64,000 bases of DNA from Trichomonas vaginalis G3 (lineage: Eukaryota; Parabasalia; Trichomonadida; Trichomonadidae), in contig NC_067207.1 in NCBI RefSeq assembly GCF_026262505.1, positions 32,766,082 to 32,830,081 of the forward strand, in the 5' to 3' direction. Made by a program: the position numbers and the translations under genes. How positions within the stretch are numbered: position 1 is the stretch's first letter; each line of letters opens with the position of its first letter. This document shows positions 21,078 through 29,491 of the stretch, one piece after another. Below the pieces are notes generated by a model, which made no database searches, was not told where the DNA came from, and saw only the letters and a list, made by a program, of their open reading frames with translations.

Positions 21078-21155
21078 TTAGTAAGTCTGCTGGAGTTCTG
21101 CAGCTTTCGGTTCTTCTGGCTTTGGAAGGCATTCAGGAAGAGGAACGCCAGTCAT
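21078..21155 (-). pseudogene. Truncated N-terminal duplicate of the Pro-rich gene at 26001-26336
   Basis: The first 17 codons from the ATG at 21153-21155 give TGVPLPECLPKPEEPKA, nearly identical to SDVPLPERLPKPEEPKA of the longer copy, then a stop after 25 codons. As in the longer copy, a roughly 22-bp repeat array lies upstream. Confidence 0.65.
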
Positions 21156-21167
21156 CCGTTTGTGTCC

Positions 21168-21446
21168 TGTCGGAAGGAAAATATTTTCCTGTCGGAAGGA
21201 AAAACTTTTCCTGTCGGAAGGAAAAACTTTTTCTGTCGGAAGGAAAAACTTTTTCTGTCGGAAGGAAGAACTTTTTCTGTCGGAAGGAAAAACTTTTTCT
21301 GAAGTTCGACCAAAAAGTTCTCAATTTTCGAAAATTTGAATGGTTTACGGACGGACAACTGGAAGAGTTCTTCCTGTCGTCGGGAAAATTTTTTCCTGTC
21401 GGATGGAAGAGTTCTTCCTGTCGTCGGGAAAATTTTTTCCTGTCGG
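21168..21446. repeat. Array of 22-23-bp repeats between two divergent gene scraps
   Basis: Six copies of a unit like CTGTCGGAAGGAAAAACTTT (21168-21300), a 60-bp interruption, then diverged copies containing CCTGTCGTCGGGAAAA and CCTGTCGGATGGAAGA (21370-21446). The skeleton CTG-x-C-x-G-x-AG ... ACTTTTT is shared with the 21-bp array at 26372-26715, which lies in the same relative place. Open frames through it are by-products. Confidence 0.85.
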
Positions 21447-21494
21447 ATGGAAGGACTCGGAATGCCAGAAGGATTTGACGAGGCAATTGCCTGA
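21447..21494 (+). pseudogene. 15-codon scrap related to the start of the gene at 26716
   Basis: MEGLGMPEGFDEAIA and stop, placed directly after the repeat array. The gene at 26716 (MDNIEPLDEAVYLI) starts in exactly the same position relative to its array. Probably a duplicated, cut-off gene end. Confidence 0.45.
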
Positions 21495-21510
21495 AAAATA
21501 AATGGTTCAT

Positions 21511-22443
21511 TTACCCTACTTGTTTGAAGTTGTCAAAATACTCTGTTATTTTTTCCTTTAACAATGGCAAATCTTCTTTGAAGGTAAGTATTGTACAACC
21601 TTTCATATCATAGTGTGTTTGAGGTAACGTATCTTGAACTATTTGTTTCACATCTTCATTTGGGGTCATTGAAATCGGTAAGTTTTCGCGATAGAACCAA
21701 TTTCTGTCAGATTTGTAAATCTTAGCAAGGTCGTAAAAGCTTTTGTTGTTTCTTCTGACTAAATGCAACATAACCATATCTCTGTCTTCTTCATTTTCCA
21801 TCTCTTCAGTATAAATCATATACTTATAGTTCTTTTCCTTTCCTTTTGGTACCGAACGTGGTATTCTTTTCTGAATGCTTTTGTCTTTGGATTCAATGAC
21901 TTCATCTTTTGCATGAAGTTTCTTTTCCATCTCTTCACGTTCTTGTCTATGAATTTCGTCAAGAAGTCTGTAAATATACCAAGCATAACGAGGTGAAGCC
22001 CACATTGCTACAGCATTTACAAGAAGTCTATGTACATAATATCCTCTCAAACCGTTTGGCAATTTTTCACGATTTTCATAGAGTTTTGGCGACTGGGGTT
22101 TTTTACCTACTCGCTGTTCTTCACTGTTTTCATAGAGTTTTGGCGACTGCGGTTTTTTACTTACTCGCTGTTCTTCACTGTTTTCATGAGTTTTAGGCGA
22201 CCCAGAAAAAAGTCGGTCTCGCTGTGCTTCGCTCAAAAGTTCTTGTGTGCTTTGGTTCCTAAACCAGTCTTGTGGTTTCTTAGTGTCGGGTGCAAAACAT
22301 GCTGTCAAAATACTTTGCATTTGGTACATGTCATCTTTGACTGAACGAATGAGACGGAGTTGTTTGTTAAACTGTATGTACTCATATTCTTCATTTATAG
22401 CTTCATGGACTATAACTGTTGTTGTGTTCTCTGTTGTTGACAT
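21511..22443 (-). CDS. KilA-N domain protein
   Basis: Start chosen at MSTTEN (22441-22443), because the open frame upstream consists of the AT-rich leader. About 310 residues. The KilA-N domain spans roughly residues 50-170 (PQDWFRNQSTQELL, then LPNGLRGYYVHRLLVNAVAMWASPRYAWYIYRL split into shorter conserved blocks). Inserted within it are two copies of a 16-residue unit around KKPQSPKLYENSEEQRV. A coiled coil follows, then a C-terminal domain with NYKYMIYTEE and YRENLPISM resembling the C-terminal regions found with viral KilA-N proteins. KilA-N proteins bind DNA and are common in large DNA viruses and phages. Its leader carries the AATAAAGTTAGTTTTA motif, suggesting early expression. Confidence 0.82.
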   Translation of the reverse strand: MSTTENTTTVIVHEAINEEYEYIQFNKQLRLIRSVKDDMYQMQSILTACFAPDTKKPQDWFRNQSTQELLSEAQRDRLFSGSPKTHENSEEQRVSKKPQSPKLYENSEEQRVGKKPQSPKLYENREKLPNGLRGYYVHRLLVNAVAMWASPRYAWYIYRLLDEIHRQEREEMEKKLHAKDEVIESKDKSIQKRIPRSVPKGKEKNYKYMIYTEEMENEEDRDMVMLHLVRRNNKSFYDLAKIYKSDRNWFYRENLPISMTPNEDVKQIVQDTLPQTHYDMKGCTILTFKEDLPLLKEKITEYFDNFKQVG

Positions 22444-22500
22444 ATCTGTCTTTACATACAAAATAAAAAAATAAATAAAAATAAAACTAACTTTATTTTT
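22444..22500 (-). promoter_or_regulatory. Shared early-type leader of the KilA-N gene
   Basis: On the minus strand it holds AATAAAGTTAGTTTTATT, a T-rich run, then TTTTGTATGTAAAGAC just before the start codon. The same roughly 57-nt block precedes the next KilA-N gene and, with an inverted core, the gene at 24943. Confidence 0.7.
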
Positions 22501-22533
22501 TCTGACTTTCACAAAAGACCAAAAATAAACGCT

Positions 22534-23145
22534 TTACATGTATTTTTCAGCAACTTCGTCAAATAATTTTATAGCTTTATCTATCTCATCTACTTCAAAC
22601 GTTTCTTTACCTTTCGTGGGAGCACCATACATTTTCTCAAACTTTTCAAGTAGTTCTGTTTCTGCAGCTCTCATATCATTAACAAACACAACCTTGACTC
22701 TATTGACTGTACTGTCATATCTTTGAGTTATATTATATGTTCTTCCTATCTTATATCTTTTTGTATTGAAGTCCTTCGGTTTCTGAACGATGTAAAGTAA
22801 GCCTTCACTGCAACGTTCCGTATCGAATGAACCATATGTTATGAAGTTATATCCAACAACTGGGTCTAACCATAACAAAACTATTGGTATAAGACTTTTG
22901 TCTATAAGATATGCTGCAGTTCCATAGAATCTTACCGATATCATAAGCACAGGATTTCTTGTCAAAATTTTCTGAGTTGAAGCATTTCTAACCCAGTCGT
23001 TTGTTTTCTTTCCAGATGGAGATATAATGTCTGACAAAGAATATTTGTTGTATTTCTTTGAGTATCTTACGTTTAAATCACCTATTCTAACCAATTTGGT
23101 GTCATTGTCTATCTTTCTAACTGTTTCAAACTCATTGTTTGACAT
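22534..23145 (-). CDS. KilA-N plus T5orf172 (GIY-YIG-like) protein
   Basis: Start chosen at MSNNEF (23143-23145). About 203 residues. The N-terminal half is a short KilA-N domain (ISPSGKKTNDWVRNASTQK, then FYGTAAYLIDKSLIPIVLLW). The C-terminal half has the T5orf172/MUG113 pattern: LLYIVQKP, YKIGRTYNI, QRYDS, VVFVNDMRAAETELLEKF and a closing FEVDE. This is a GIY-YIG-related fold often fused to DNA-binding domains in large DNA viruses and phages. It may act as a DNA-binding regulator or nuclease. It lies 90 bp upstream of, and in line with, the other KilA-N gene and has an almost identical leader. Confidence 0.82.
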   Translation of the reverse strand: MSNNEFETVRKIDNDTKLVRIGDLNVRYSKKYNKYSLSDIISPSGKKTNDWVRNASTQKILTRNPVLMISVRFYGTAAYLIDKSLIPIVLLWLDPVVGYNFITYGSFDTERCSEGLLYIVQKPKDFNTKRYKIGRTYNITQRYDSTVNRVKVVFVNDMRAAETELLEKFEKMYGAPTKGKETFEVDEIDKAIKLFDEVAEKYM

Positions 23146-23210
23146 ATATGTCTTTACATACAAAATAAAAAAATAAATAAAAATAAAACTAACTTTATTT
23201 TTTCTATCTT
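23146..23210 (-). promoter_or_regulatory. Shared early-type leader of the KilA-N/T5orf172 gene
   Basis: Nearly identical to 22444-22500: AATAAAGTTAGTTTTATT on the minus strand, the T-rich stretch, then TTGTATGTAAAGAC before the ATG. Upstream begins the repeat-rich region. Confidence 0.7.
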
Positions 23211-23269
23211 AAGGAAATTCATGATTTTCATACGGAATCTCTTCTCTCGGTTTTCCGAGGGAAGCAAGC

Positions 23270-24004
23270 ATATGCCATTTTACTCAGAATTTTGTTGCTG
23301 AATTCAATAAAAATAATGTTTAGGTGAAGAGGTGAGATCTCACCTGTTTTCTCACCTGTTTTCTCACCCAAGTTATTTTTTTAAATTTTGTGAAAACTCA
23401 ACGGTTTGACACGTGCCATATGTCATTTTTTGACGAAGTGAAGTTTTGCACTTAGTCAAAAAAATCCCTGAAATTATTTTACTCAGAAATTTGTTGCTGA
23501 ATTCAATAAAAATAATGTTTAGGTGAAGAGGTGAGATCTCACCTGTTTTCTCACCTGTTTTCTCACCTCATGTTTTGTCAAGACTTCTTCGTACATGTTT
23601 TGTCAAGACTTCTTCGTACATGTTTTGTCAAGACTTCTTCGTAAATGTTTTGTCAAGACTTCTTCGTACATGTTTTGTCAAACATGAACGTAAATGTTTT
23701 GTCAAGACTTCATCGTAAATGTTTTGTCAAGACTTCTTCGTAATGAGCGTAAATCAGACAAAAATAATGTTTAGGGTAGAAGGTTAGATCTAACCTGTTT
23801 TCTAACCTCTTTTCTAACCTCATGAATTTTCATGATTTCATCGTACATGTTTTGTCAAGACTTCTTCGTACATGTTTTGTCAAGACTTCTTCGTACATGT
23901 TTTGTCAAGACTTCTTCGTAATGAGCGTAAATCAGACAAAAATATATTTTAGGTGAAGAGGTGAGATCTCACCTGTTTTCTCACCTGTTTTCTCACCTGT
24001 TTTT
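23270..24004. repeat. Non-coding repeat block, left side (forward GATC-centred repeats)
   Basis: Contains four forward copies of a 48-nt palindromic repeat (23322-23369, 23521-23568, 23773-23820, 23951-23998). Each has two AGGTGA-type hexamers, a central GATC and three complementary TCACCT-type hexamers spaced 6 nt apart, and each is preceded by AAAATAATGTTT or a close variant. In the third copy the hexamers read TAACCT. Between copies are about ten tandem 25-nt repeats built on TGTTTTGTCAAGACTTC and a hairpin around GACGAAGTG. No gene is present. Confidence 0.9.
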
Positions 24005-24943
24005 TCATGAGCGTTTTACATGAATTGTACGATGTATATTTGAAATCTTAAACAGTTTCGTAGCTTCTATTTCTTCTTTTAGTATGTCAAAAGTTTTAAC
24101 GATACCGAAAGTTTCTTTATACTTCTTCTTGACGTCAGACAGAAGGAAATCTTCTGCTGTTGGATAGTTTTTGTTCAGAAATGCTAACATGTTCATTTTA
24201 TTTTCTACCGGCTTCTCTGCTTCTTTCTTTAAGTCTGCATAGTCGTTTCTCATACGTTCTATCTCTTTGACGGAGTAGTTATATTTCCTAATTGCTGCTT
24301 TACATTTAGAACATTGCGGGTTCATTTTTGCGTTATATTCTGAAACCTTACCTGCTAAAACAACTAAGGCGTCAATGGTTTTCTTTAACTCAAACATAGC
24401 GGGTCTTATCTGTTCATTCCATACCTTACCTCTTCTATCTTTATCTCTTATTTCCCAAACACATTCAGCAACTAACGAAACAAAGTTGTCGTAGGTCTTA
24501 AATTCTTCAGATTTATATATGTCAGAAACATTCTTATATACCATGTCGCAATCTTTGTCCATAACCTTATGGTTGCAATGAAAACCAAGGAATTCATAAT
24601 TTACCTTTCGTATGAACTTCTTTATTTCTACTGAGTCAGTTGGTTTCACTTCAATTTCGTCAAATTCGGGAATAGTGAGTTTTTGTTGTTGGATTTCAGG
24701 TAGTTTAGGCAAATGGTCAATAATGTCCTGCATTTCATAAAGATACTGTTCATTTGTTTCATCTTTCGCACTACAGTCTAAATTACTTGTTAAAAGTTCT
24801 TGCTTTATCTTCTGGATTTTTGTTTCAAAAGTATATGAAGAAGGAATGAAGTTTTTCATCTCTACCAACATTGACGTAGGATTCATAACTAACGAGTTTG
24901 GTGCTGTTGTTTGAATTGCTGTTGTGCCGATTGTTGAAATCAT
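24005..24943 (-). CDS. 312-residue element A protein, predicted early gene, unrecognised
   Basis: Intact frame from the ATG at 24941-24943. Mostly helical and charged, with a central segment containing LGFHCNHKVMDKDCD and, further on, a CSKC pair (NPQCSKCKAAIRKYN) followed by a coiled coil. The Cys/His content could bind a metal, but no named zinc-finger pattern fits. It is flanked by inverted blocks of the GATC-centred repeats (left 23.3-24.0 kb, right 25.0-26.0 kb) and shares the KilA-N gene leader, so it may act on those repeats. This is inferred from position only. Confidence 0.65.
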   Translation of the reverse strand: MISTIGTTAIQTTAPNSLVMNPTSMLVEMKNFIPSSYTFETKIQKIKQELLTSNLDCSAKDETNEQYLYEMQDIIDHLPKLPEIQQQKLTIPEFDEIEVKPTDSVEIKKFIRKVNYEFLGFHCNHKVMDKDCDMVYKNVSDIYKSEEFKTYDNFVSLVAECVWEIRDKDRRGKVWNEQIRPAMFELKKTIDALVVLAGKVSEYNAKMNPQCSKCKAAIRKYNYSVKEIERMRNDYADLKKEAEKPVENKMNMLAFLNKNYPTAEDFLLSDVKKKYKETFGIVKTFDILKEEIEATKLFKISNIHRTIHVKRS

Positions 24944-25000
24944 ATCTTTACATACAAAATAAAAAAAATAAATAAAATAAAGTTAGTTTTATTTTTTATT
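24944..25000 (-). promoter_or_regulatory. Early-type leader with inverted core, gene at 24943
   Basis: Shares TTGTATGTAAAGATATG and the T-rich run with the two KilA-N leaders, but the core is in the opposite orientation (AATAAAACTAACTTTATT on the minus strand). A further copy with no gene attached lies at 25088-25135. Confidence 0.6.
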
Positions 25001-25009
25001 TCGGGAAAA

Positions 25010-25655
25010 TTCATGAAAATTCATGAGGTGAAAAAACAGGTGAGAAAACGGGTGAGATCTAACCTCTTCACCTAAACATTCTCGTCAAATACAAAAAAAT
25101 GAAGAATAAATAAAATAAAACTAACTTTATTTTTTCTATCTTAAGGAAATTCATGAAAATTCATGAGGTGAAAAAACATGTGAGAAAACAGGTGAGTTCT
25201 CACCTCTTCACCTAAAATATATTTTTGTCTGATTTACGCTCATTACGATGAAGAAGTCTTGACAAAACATTTACGAAGAAGTTTTGACAAAACATATACG
25301 TTCATGTTTGACAAAACATTTACGATGAAATCATGAAAATTCAAGAGGGTGAAAAAACAGGTGAGAAAACAGGTTAGATCTAACCTTCTACCCTAAACAT
25401 TATTTTTGGTGAATTCAGCAAAAATAAATGGTTCATTTACTCACATTTTGACGAAGTGCAAATCTTCACTTCGTTCATTTTGACGAAGTGCAAATCTTCA
25501 CTTCGTTCATTTTGTGTTGAATTCAAAGGTATTTACTCACATTTTGACGAAGTGCAAATCTTCACTTCGTTCATTTTGTGTTGAATTCAAAGGTATTTAC
25601 TCACATTTTGACGAAGTGCAAATCTTCACTTCGTTCATTTTGTGTTGAATTCAGC
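25010..25655. repeat. Non-coding repeat block, right side (inverted copies)
   Basis: Reverse-orientation copies of the 48-nt repeat at 25026-25073 (mixed hexamers), 25166-25213 (centre changed to GTTC) and 25347-25394 (TAACCT-type). Inverted copies of the 25-nt TTGTCAAGACTTC repeats lie at about 25248-25330, and an orphan early-type leader at 25088-25135. From 25440 to 25650 come three direct copies of a roughly 63-bp unit holding the hairpin ACGAAGTG / CACTTCGT. No gene is present. Confidence 0.88.
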
Positions 25656-25755
25656 AAAAATAAATGGTTCATTCATAACACCCTTTGTAAGCTCATAAAA
25701 TGTTTGTTTTGAGGTCGAGCCACTTTTGGCTCCACCGTATTCTTTCAACCAAAAC

Positions 25756-25929
25756 TCAAGAATTTCCTGCATGAATTTTGTATAAAAAGCAACCGCCGGA
25801 ATTCAGACGGTTGCTATATTCTTCACAAAATGCCTTATAATACTCTTCCCAGGACTTATTTTCCAACAACTTTCTAAAGTCTTTCCTAAACTGACTGACT
25901 GACGGCACAAAGTGGCTTAACGAAAACAT
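25756..25929 (-). pseudogene. Short gene fragment, unrecognised
   Basis: From ATG 25927-25929 the frame reads a helical, charged stretch containing FRKDFRKLLENKSWEEYYKA and then shifts; a continuation with FWLKEYGGAKSG is visible in another frame to about 25690. The composition looks coding rather than random. It lies between repeat blocks, with a 48-nt repeat immediately upstream. No family is assigned. Confidence 0.35.
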
Positions 25930-25958
25930 TAATATATAAAATTCATGAAAATTCAAGA

Positions 25959-26006
25959 GGGTGAGAAAACAGGTGAGAAAAGAGGTGAAATCTCACCTCT
26001 TCACCT
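25959..26006. repeat. GATC-type 48-nt repeat copy (centre AATC)
   Basis: Reverse-orientation copy overlapping the last codons of the Pro-rich gene. Hexamers are AGGTGA/TCACCT and the central GATC is altered to AATC. Confidence 0.85.
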
Positions 26007-26336
26007 AAACATTATTTTTGCTGAATTCAGCAACAACTTTCTCTCAATTGGAGCTGTAGCATACTCTTTGCGTAAGCGGTTCAGACCTTCTTCGAACTCT
26101 TGGTCTCTCTTCGATTTGGATTGAGATTGGAATTGCTGGAACAACCAAGGGTTGGGGAAGTAAGGCATAAGCTGAGGAGGGTAGTTCGGGAAGCCTTGTG
26201 GTGGGTAGTAACCTTGAGGTGGAAATTGGTAGTAATTCGGAGGTACTTGCTGGAACTGAGGTTGCTGAGGTGCAGGGGTTGGTGCTTTAGGTTCCTCTGG
26301 TTTGGGAAGGCGTTCAGGAAGAGGGACGTCGGACAT
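26001..26336 (-). CDS. Pro/Gln/Tyr-rich protein, about 111 residues
   Basis: Start chosen at MSDVPLPERL (26334-26336); the open frame upstream lacks an ATG. The middle is low-complexity with repeated FPPQGYYPPQGFPNYPPQ-like units, then Gln-rich and basic segments. The last dozen codons (LLLNSAKIMFR) come from the GAATTCAGC-type flank of the 48-nt repeat, so the natural end may have been replaced by the repeat. Disordered Pro/Gln proteins of this type can be virion-associated. A 25-codon duplicate of its N-terminus is at 21078-21155, and it diverges from 26716 across a 21-bp repeat array. Confidence 0.55.
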   Translation of the reverse strand: MSDVPLPERLPKPEEPKAPTPAPQQPQFQQVPPNYYQFPPQGYYPPQGFPNYPPQLMPYFPNPWLFQQFQSQSKSKRDQEFEEGLNRLRKEYATAPIERKLLLNSAKIMFR

Positions 26337-26371
26337 TCGTTTGTGGCTTAACCGTCGGACCACCAACGATA

Positions 26372-26715
26372 AAAATCTCTGCTACTAGCAGTACTTCTAC
26401 TGACAGTAGCAGTACTTTTACTGACAGTAGAAGTACTTTTTCTGACAGTAGCAGTACTTTTTCTGACAGTAGCAGTACTTTTTCTGACAGTAGCAGTACT
26501 TTTTCTGACAGTAGCAGTACTTTTACTGACAGTAGCAGTACTTTTACTGACAGTAGCAGTACTTTATCGTCGAAAACCCTCTCAAATTTTCCTTTTTACT
26601 GACAGTAGCAGTACTTTTACTGACAGTAGCAGTACTTTTACTGACAGTAGCAGTACTTTTACTGACAGTAGCAGTACTTTTTCTGACAGTAGCAGTACTT
26701 TTACTGACAGTAGCA
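26372..26715. repeat. Array of about sixteen 21-bp repeats in a divergent promoter
   Basis: Unit CTGACAGTAGCAGTACTTTT plus one base, with T/A variation in the last bases and one interruption at about 26565-26597. The array fills the space between the start codons of the minus-strand Pro-rich gene (26336) and the plus-strand gene (26716); its last unit runs directly into that ATG. A 21-bp period is two helical turns, as in clustered binding sites. Confidence 0.9.
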
Positions 26716-27081
26716 ATGGACAACATCGAGCCATTAGATGAGGCAGTTTACCTAATTTAAATTAACGAGCTTGTTAAAGACTACTTGCGCAAGGTCATGA
26801 AGCCCAAGGTCAAGTTCACCACTATTTCTGGAAGGGCTGCCTTGAATCTCGAGATTTCGACTGGAATTCCAATTCAAATACCAGAAAACACTCCTTTCGA
26901 CGACATAAAGGACGCCAAAAGAGAAGCTCTTGTTAAGTTCCTAAACAAACGTCCTTGGATACTACTTCCAAACAGAGAGAGTCCAATTCCACGAATTATA
27001 CAAATTCTCAAGGGTCTCCTTCACTTCTCTGGTCAACCATTCTACATAACCTGTGAAGGCGGCATCCAACCAGTTCAGTAA
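26716..27081 (+). pseudogene. Protein of about 121 codons with an in-frame stop, unrecognised
   Basis: ATG at 26716 directly after the repeat array: MDNIEPLDEAVYLI, an in-frame TAA at 26758-26760, then the same frame runs to 27081 through RKVMKPKVKFTT, IPIQIPENTPFDDIKDAK and KRPWILLPNRESPIPR. If the TAA is real, only the first 14 codons or a non-ATG start are used. GC content is higher than in its neighbours. No family is recognised. Confidence 0.5.
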
Positions 27082-27158
27082 ACATCTCATTTTAACTCCA
27101 CTTTTTTATGTTTTTTGTGAAAGTGTCAAAAATAAATTGTTTTCATGAGTTTTCTACG

Positions 27159-27206
27159 ATGTTAGAAAAGTGGTTAGAAAACGTGTTAGATCTAACATGC
27201 TAACAT
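27159..27206. repeat. GATC-type 48-nt repeat copy with TAACAT hexamers
   Basis: Same 48-nt geometry and central GATC, but the hexamers read ATGTTA / TAACAT, a third hexamer family. Followed by the usual AAACATTATTTTT flank. Lies just downstream of the next minus-strand gene. Confidence 0.85.
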
Positions 27207-27218
27207 AAACATTATTTT

Positions 27219-28077
27219 TCAATACTTTTTCAGCACTTTTCCGTAGTTATATATGAAAGACAATTCGAGATAAAAGTCATAGTACAATGGAATAATATGT
27301 TGCACACCATTTGTTGTGAACCAAACTTGAAAGTCAGAGAAACTGTTACTAGGTGGTTCGTAGAATTTAGAAGCAATGTCATAAAGGTCCTTACCAATAC
27401 ATAGAAAACTATTGTTGCTTGAACTGAAACTTGCATGACACATAACATTTTGAGGGTCAAACACGTTTCTATAAACCATCAAAATCTGCTGGTGGAAGTA
27501 TAAATTTAAATGGACCATCTGGTGTAATGGTTCGTTCTGGTTTAGTAACCGAAGAAATTGTGCCCAAGAACGTTTGTCTACTTTCCAAAATAAAAACTCT
27601 GTATCTCTTGGAGGGTTAATTTCAATCTTTTGAAATGAAACGGTGGAGTTCATCTTGTCATATTCTAGTTTCAGATAGTATGTTCCATTTAGTAAAGAGT
27701 CGTATTTTTTTGAAATTCCCAATAATATTTGTTCATTTGAGTTTGAAAGTCATTTAGAGTTTTCTCAAGACTTTCGTCTGAACGAACTGTAAAGATTCTC
27801 ATTTCGTCAAATTTGTCTATTAGACCATCAGAACCTTTATACTGCCCATGAAAATATACTGCGAACATAAATGCGTTAGTTCTATTTGAAAACAAAACTC
27901 TTCTAAATCCTATTGCCTTTGCATCTGAAGGACTTTGAAGCCAACGAATTGGATAGTCAAACCTGTATGCTCGGGATGAAATTTCTTCATCTGAAATAGT
28001 CCTACCAGCATTTGTAAAGATATAGTCTAACGCGTTTTGTATCTGCTACTTTTTGTTTGTTTTTCAACCTGAAGCAT
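27219..28077 (-). pseudogene. Element A protein of about 285 codons (copy 1 of a paralogous pair), frame-interrupted
   Basis: ATG at 28075-28077 (MLQVEKQTK), shifts near 28025, 27900 and 27720, then an intact 167-codon frame. Recognisable blocks are RFDYPIRWLQSP, AIGFRR, a beta-rich middle (FYHLYFHQQ-type strands), FYEPPSNSFSDFQVWFTT and a closing ELSFIYNYGK. The same blocks occur in the same order in the plus-strand gene at 33335-34175, about 5 kb away and in opposite orientation. The beta-rich, charge-poor composition suggests a capsid-associated protein. I do not recognise the family. Confidence 0.55.
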
Positions 28078-29491
28078 TTAATATATGTAAAAATATATTG
28101 TTTTAAAATGGTATGCCATTTCATATTTCTCATCTAACAAACAAGTTTCCTGTAATAAACAGAAATTCATCAAAAGTGACAGCTCTCAATTTTTTGACAT
28201 TTGTAATTTCTAAATTGAATGAGAAAAATGAAATAATACTAAGCATAATACAATATTCTAGATTTAATTATAATTAGGAAAAAGTTAGTTTTGAGAATAC
28301 TTTTCATAGGCATATAGAATGAAATCTTCTGAAAAATAATATCACATAAACTCATATTATTTTCTAATATATAACTATTTTATATAAAAATCAAATTCAA
28401 TGATCTTAAAAGCGAAGGATAAACCTCAAAATTTACGAATATAATGAGTGGGAATATAATGCTTATCTATCATAAAACCATATGAAATATCAATTTTTGC
28501 TTTACGCCTAATTTTTGACGACAATTAGCAAAAAATGTTAAATGTTAACACTCAGTCCATTTGAATATGAAAAATAAAATTGACTTTGATTAAATGTTTT
28601 TATTTATCATGCAATTCTTCTTGCGACCAAAGATTTGAATAAAAGTTCAAAAAATAAGATAGCTTAAAAAATAATATACGGTAGTGTTTACTAATAGATG
28701 AATAGTATATAAATTCTATTAAAATGGATTTGATCCAAAAAAATATATAAAATTTGATCATAAATAAAATCGTTTTAAATTACTTCTTCATTTAAATTAT
28801 AACAATTATTTTTGGTTTTATATTTTTTTGGATCAAATCCATTTTAATAGAATTTATATACTATTCATCTATTAGTAAACACTACCGTATATTATTTTTT
28901 AAGCTATCTTATTTTTTGAACTTTTATTCAAATCTTTGGTCGCAAGAAGAATTGCATGATAAATAAAAACATTTAATCAAAGTCAATTTTATTTTTCATA
29001 TTCAAATGGACTGAGTGTTAACATTTAACATTTTTTGCTAATTGTCGTCAAAAATTAGGCGTAAAGCAAAAATTGATATTTCATATGGTTTTATGATAGA
29101 TAAGCATTATATTCCCACTCATTATATTCGTAAATTTTGAGGTTTATCCTTCGCTTTTAAGATCATTGAATTTGATTTTTATATAAAATAGTTATATATT
29201 AGAAAATAATATGAGTTTATGTGATATTATTTTTCAGAAGATTTTGTGTTCTTCTTCAAAATTTTATTTTTTTATTAAAAAGAATCTTGACAAAATATAC
29301 ATTTACTTTAATTAATATTTAAAAACGTGCTCTATCAAAAGTTCCAAAAATTCAATATTTTAGCTTTTCTGAGGTGTCACTTTTGATGAATTTCTGTTTA
29401 CAACATTCCCAACGGTCTTCTCCAACAAACTCAGCGTACATTTCAAATAAAATTTAAAAAATGTCACTTTTTTAAAAATAAATTTTTTACT
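28078..29491. other. Non-coding 1.4 kb holding the large palindrome
   Basis: No gene. A 25-nt inverted pair (AAACAGAAATTCATCAAAAG at about 28157 and its complement ending at 29399) brackets a much longer near-perfect palindrome described separately. Confidence 0.7.
28322..29244. repeat. 923-bp palindrome: two 426-bp arms around a 71-bp spacer
   Basis: The arm at 28322-28747 and the arm at 28819-29244 are equal in length and, wherever I compared them, exactly complementary, including blocks around GACGACAATTAGC, GCGAAGGATAAACC and GGATTTGATCC. AT-rich, with no coding content. It could be a foldback element, a hairpin-RNA source or a false assembly inversion. Confidence 0.92.

Noticed and set aside
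21068..21510. Open frames on both strands through the 22-bp arrays (RKNFSCRKEKLF-type peptides)
   Set aside because: Repeat translation by-products; the real start and stop signals of neighbouring genes lie outside.
23270..25655. CRISPR-like array
   Set aside because: Repeats are palindromic and irregularly spaced, spacers are not unique, there are no cas genes, and the host is a eukaryote.
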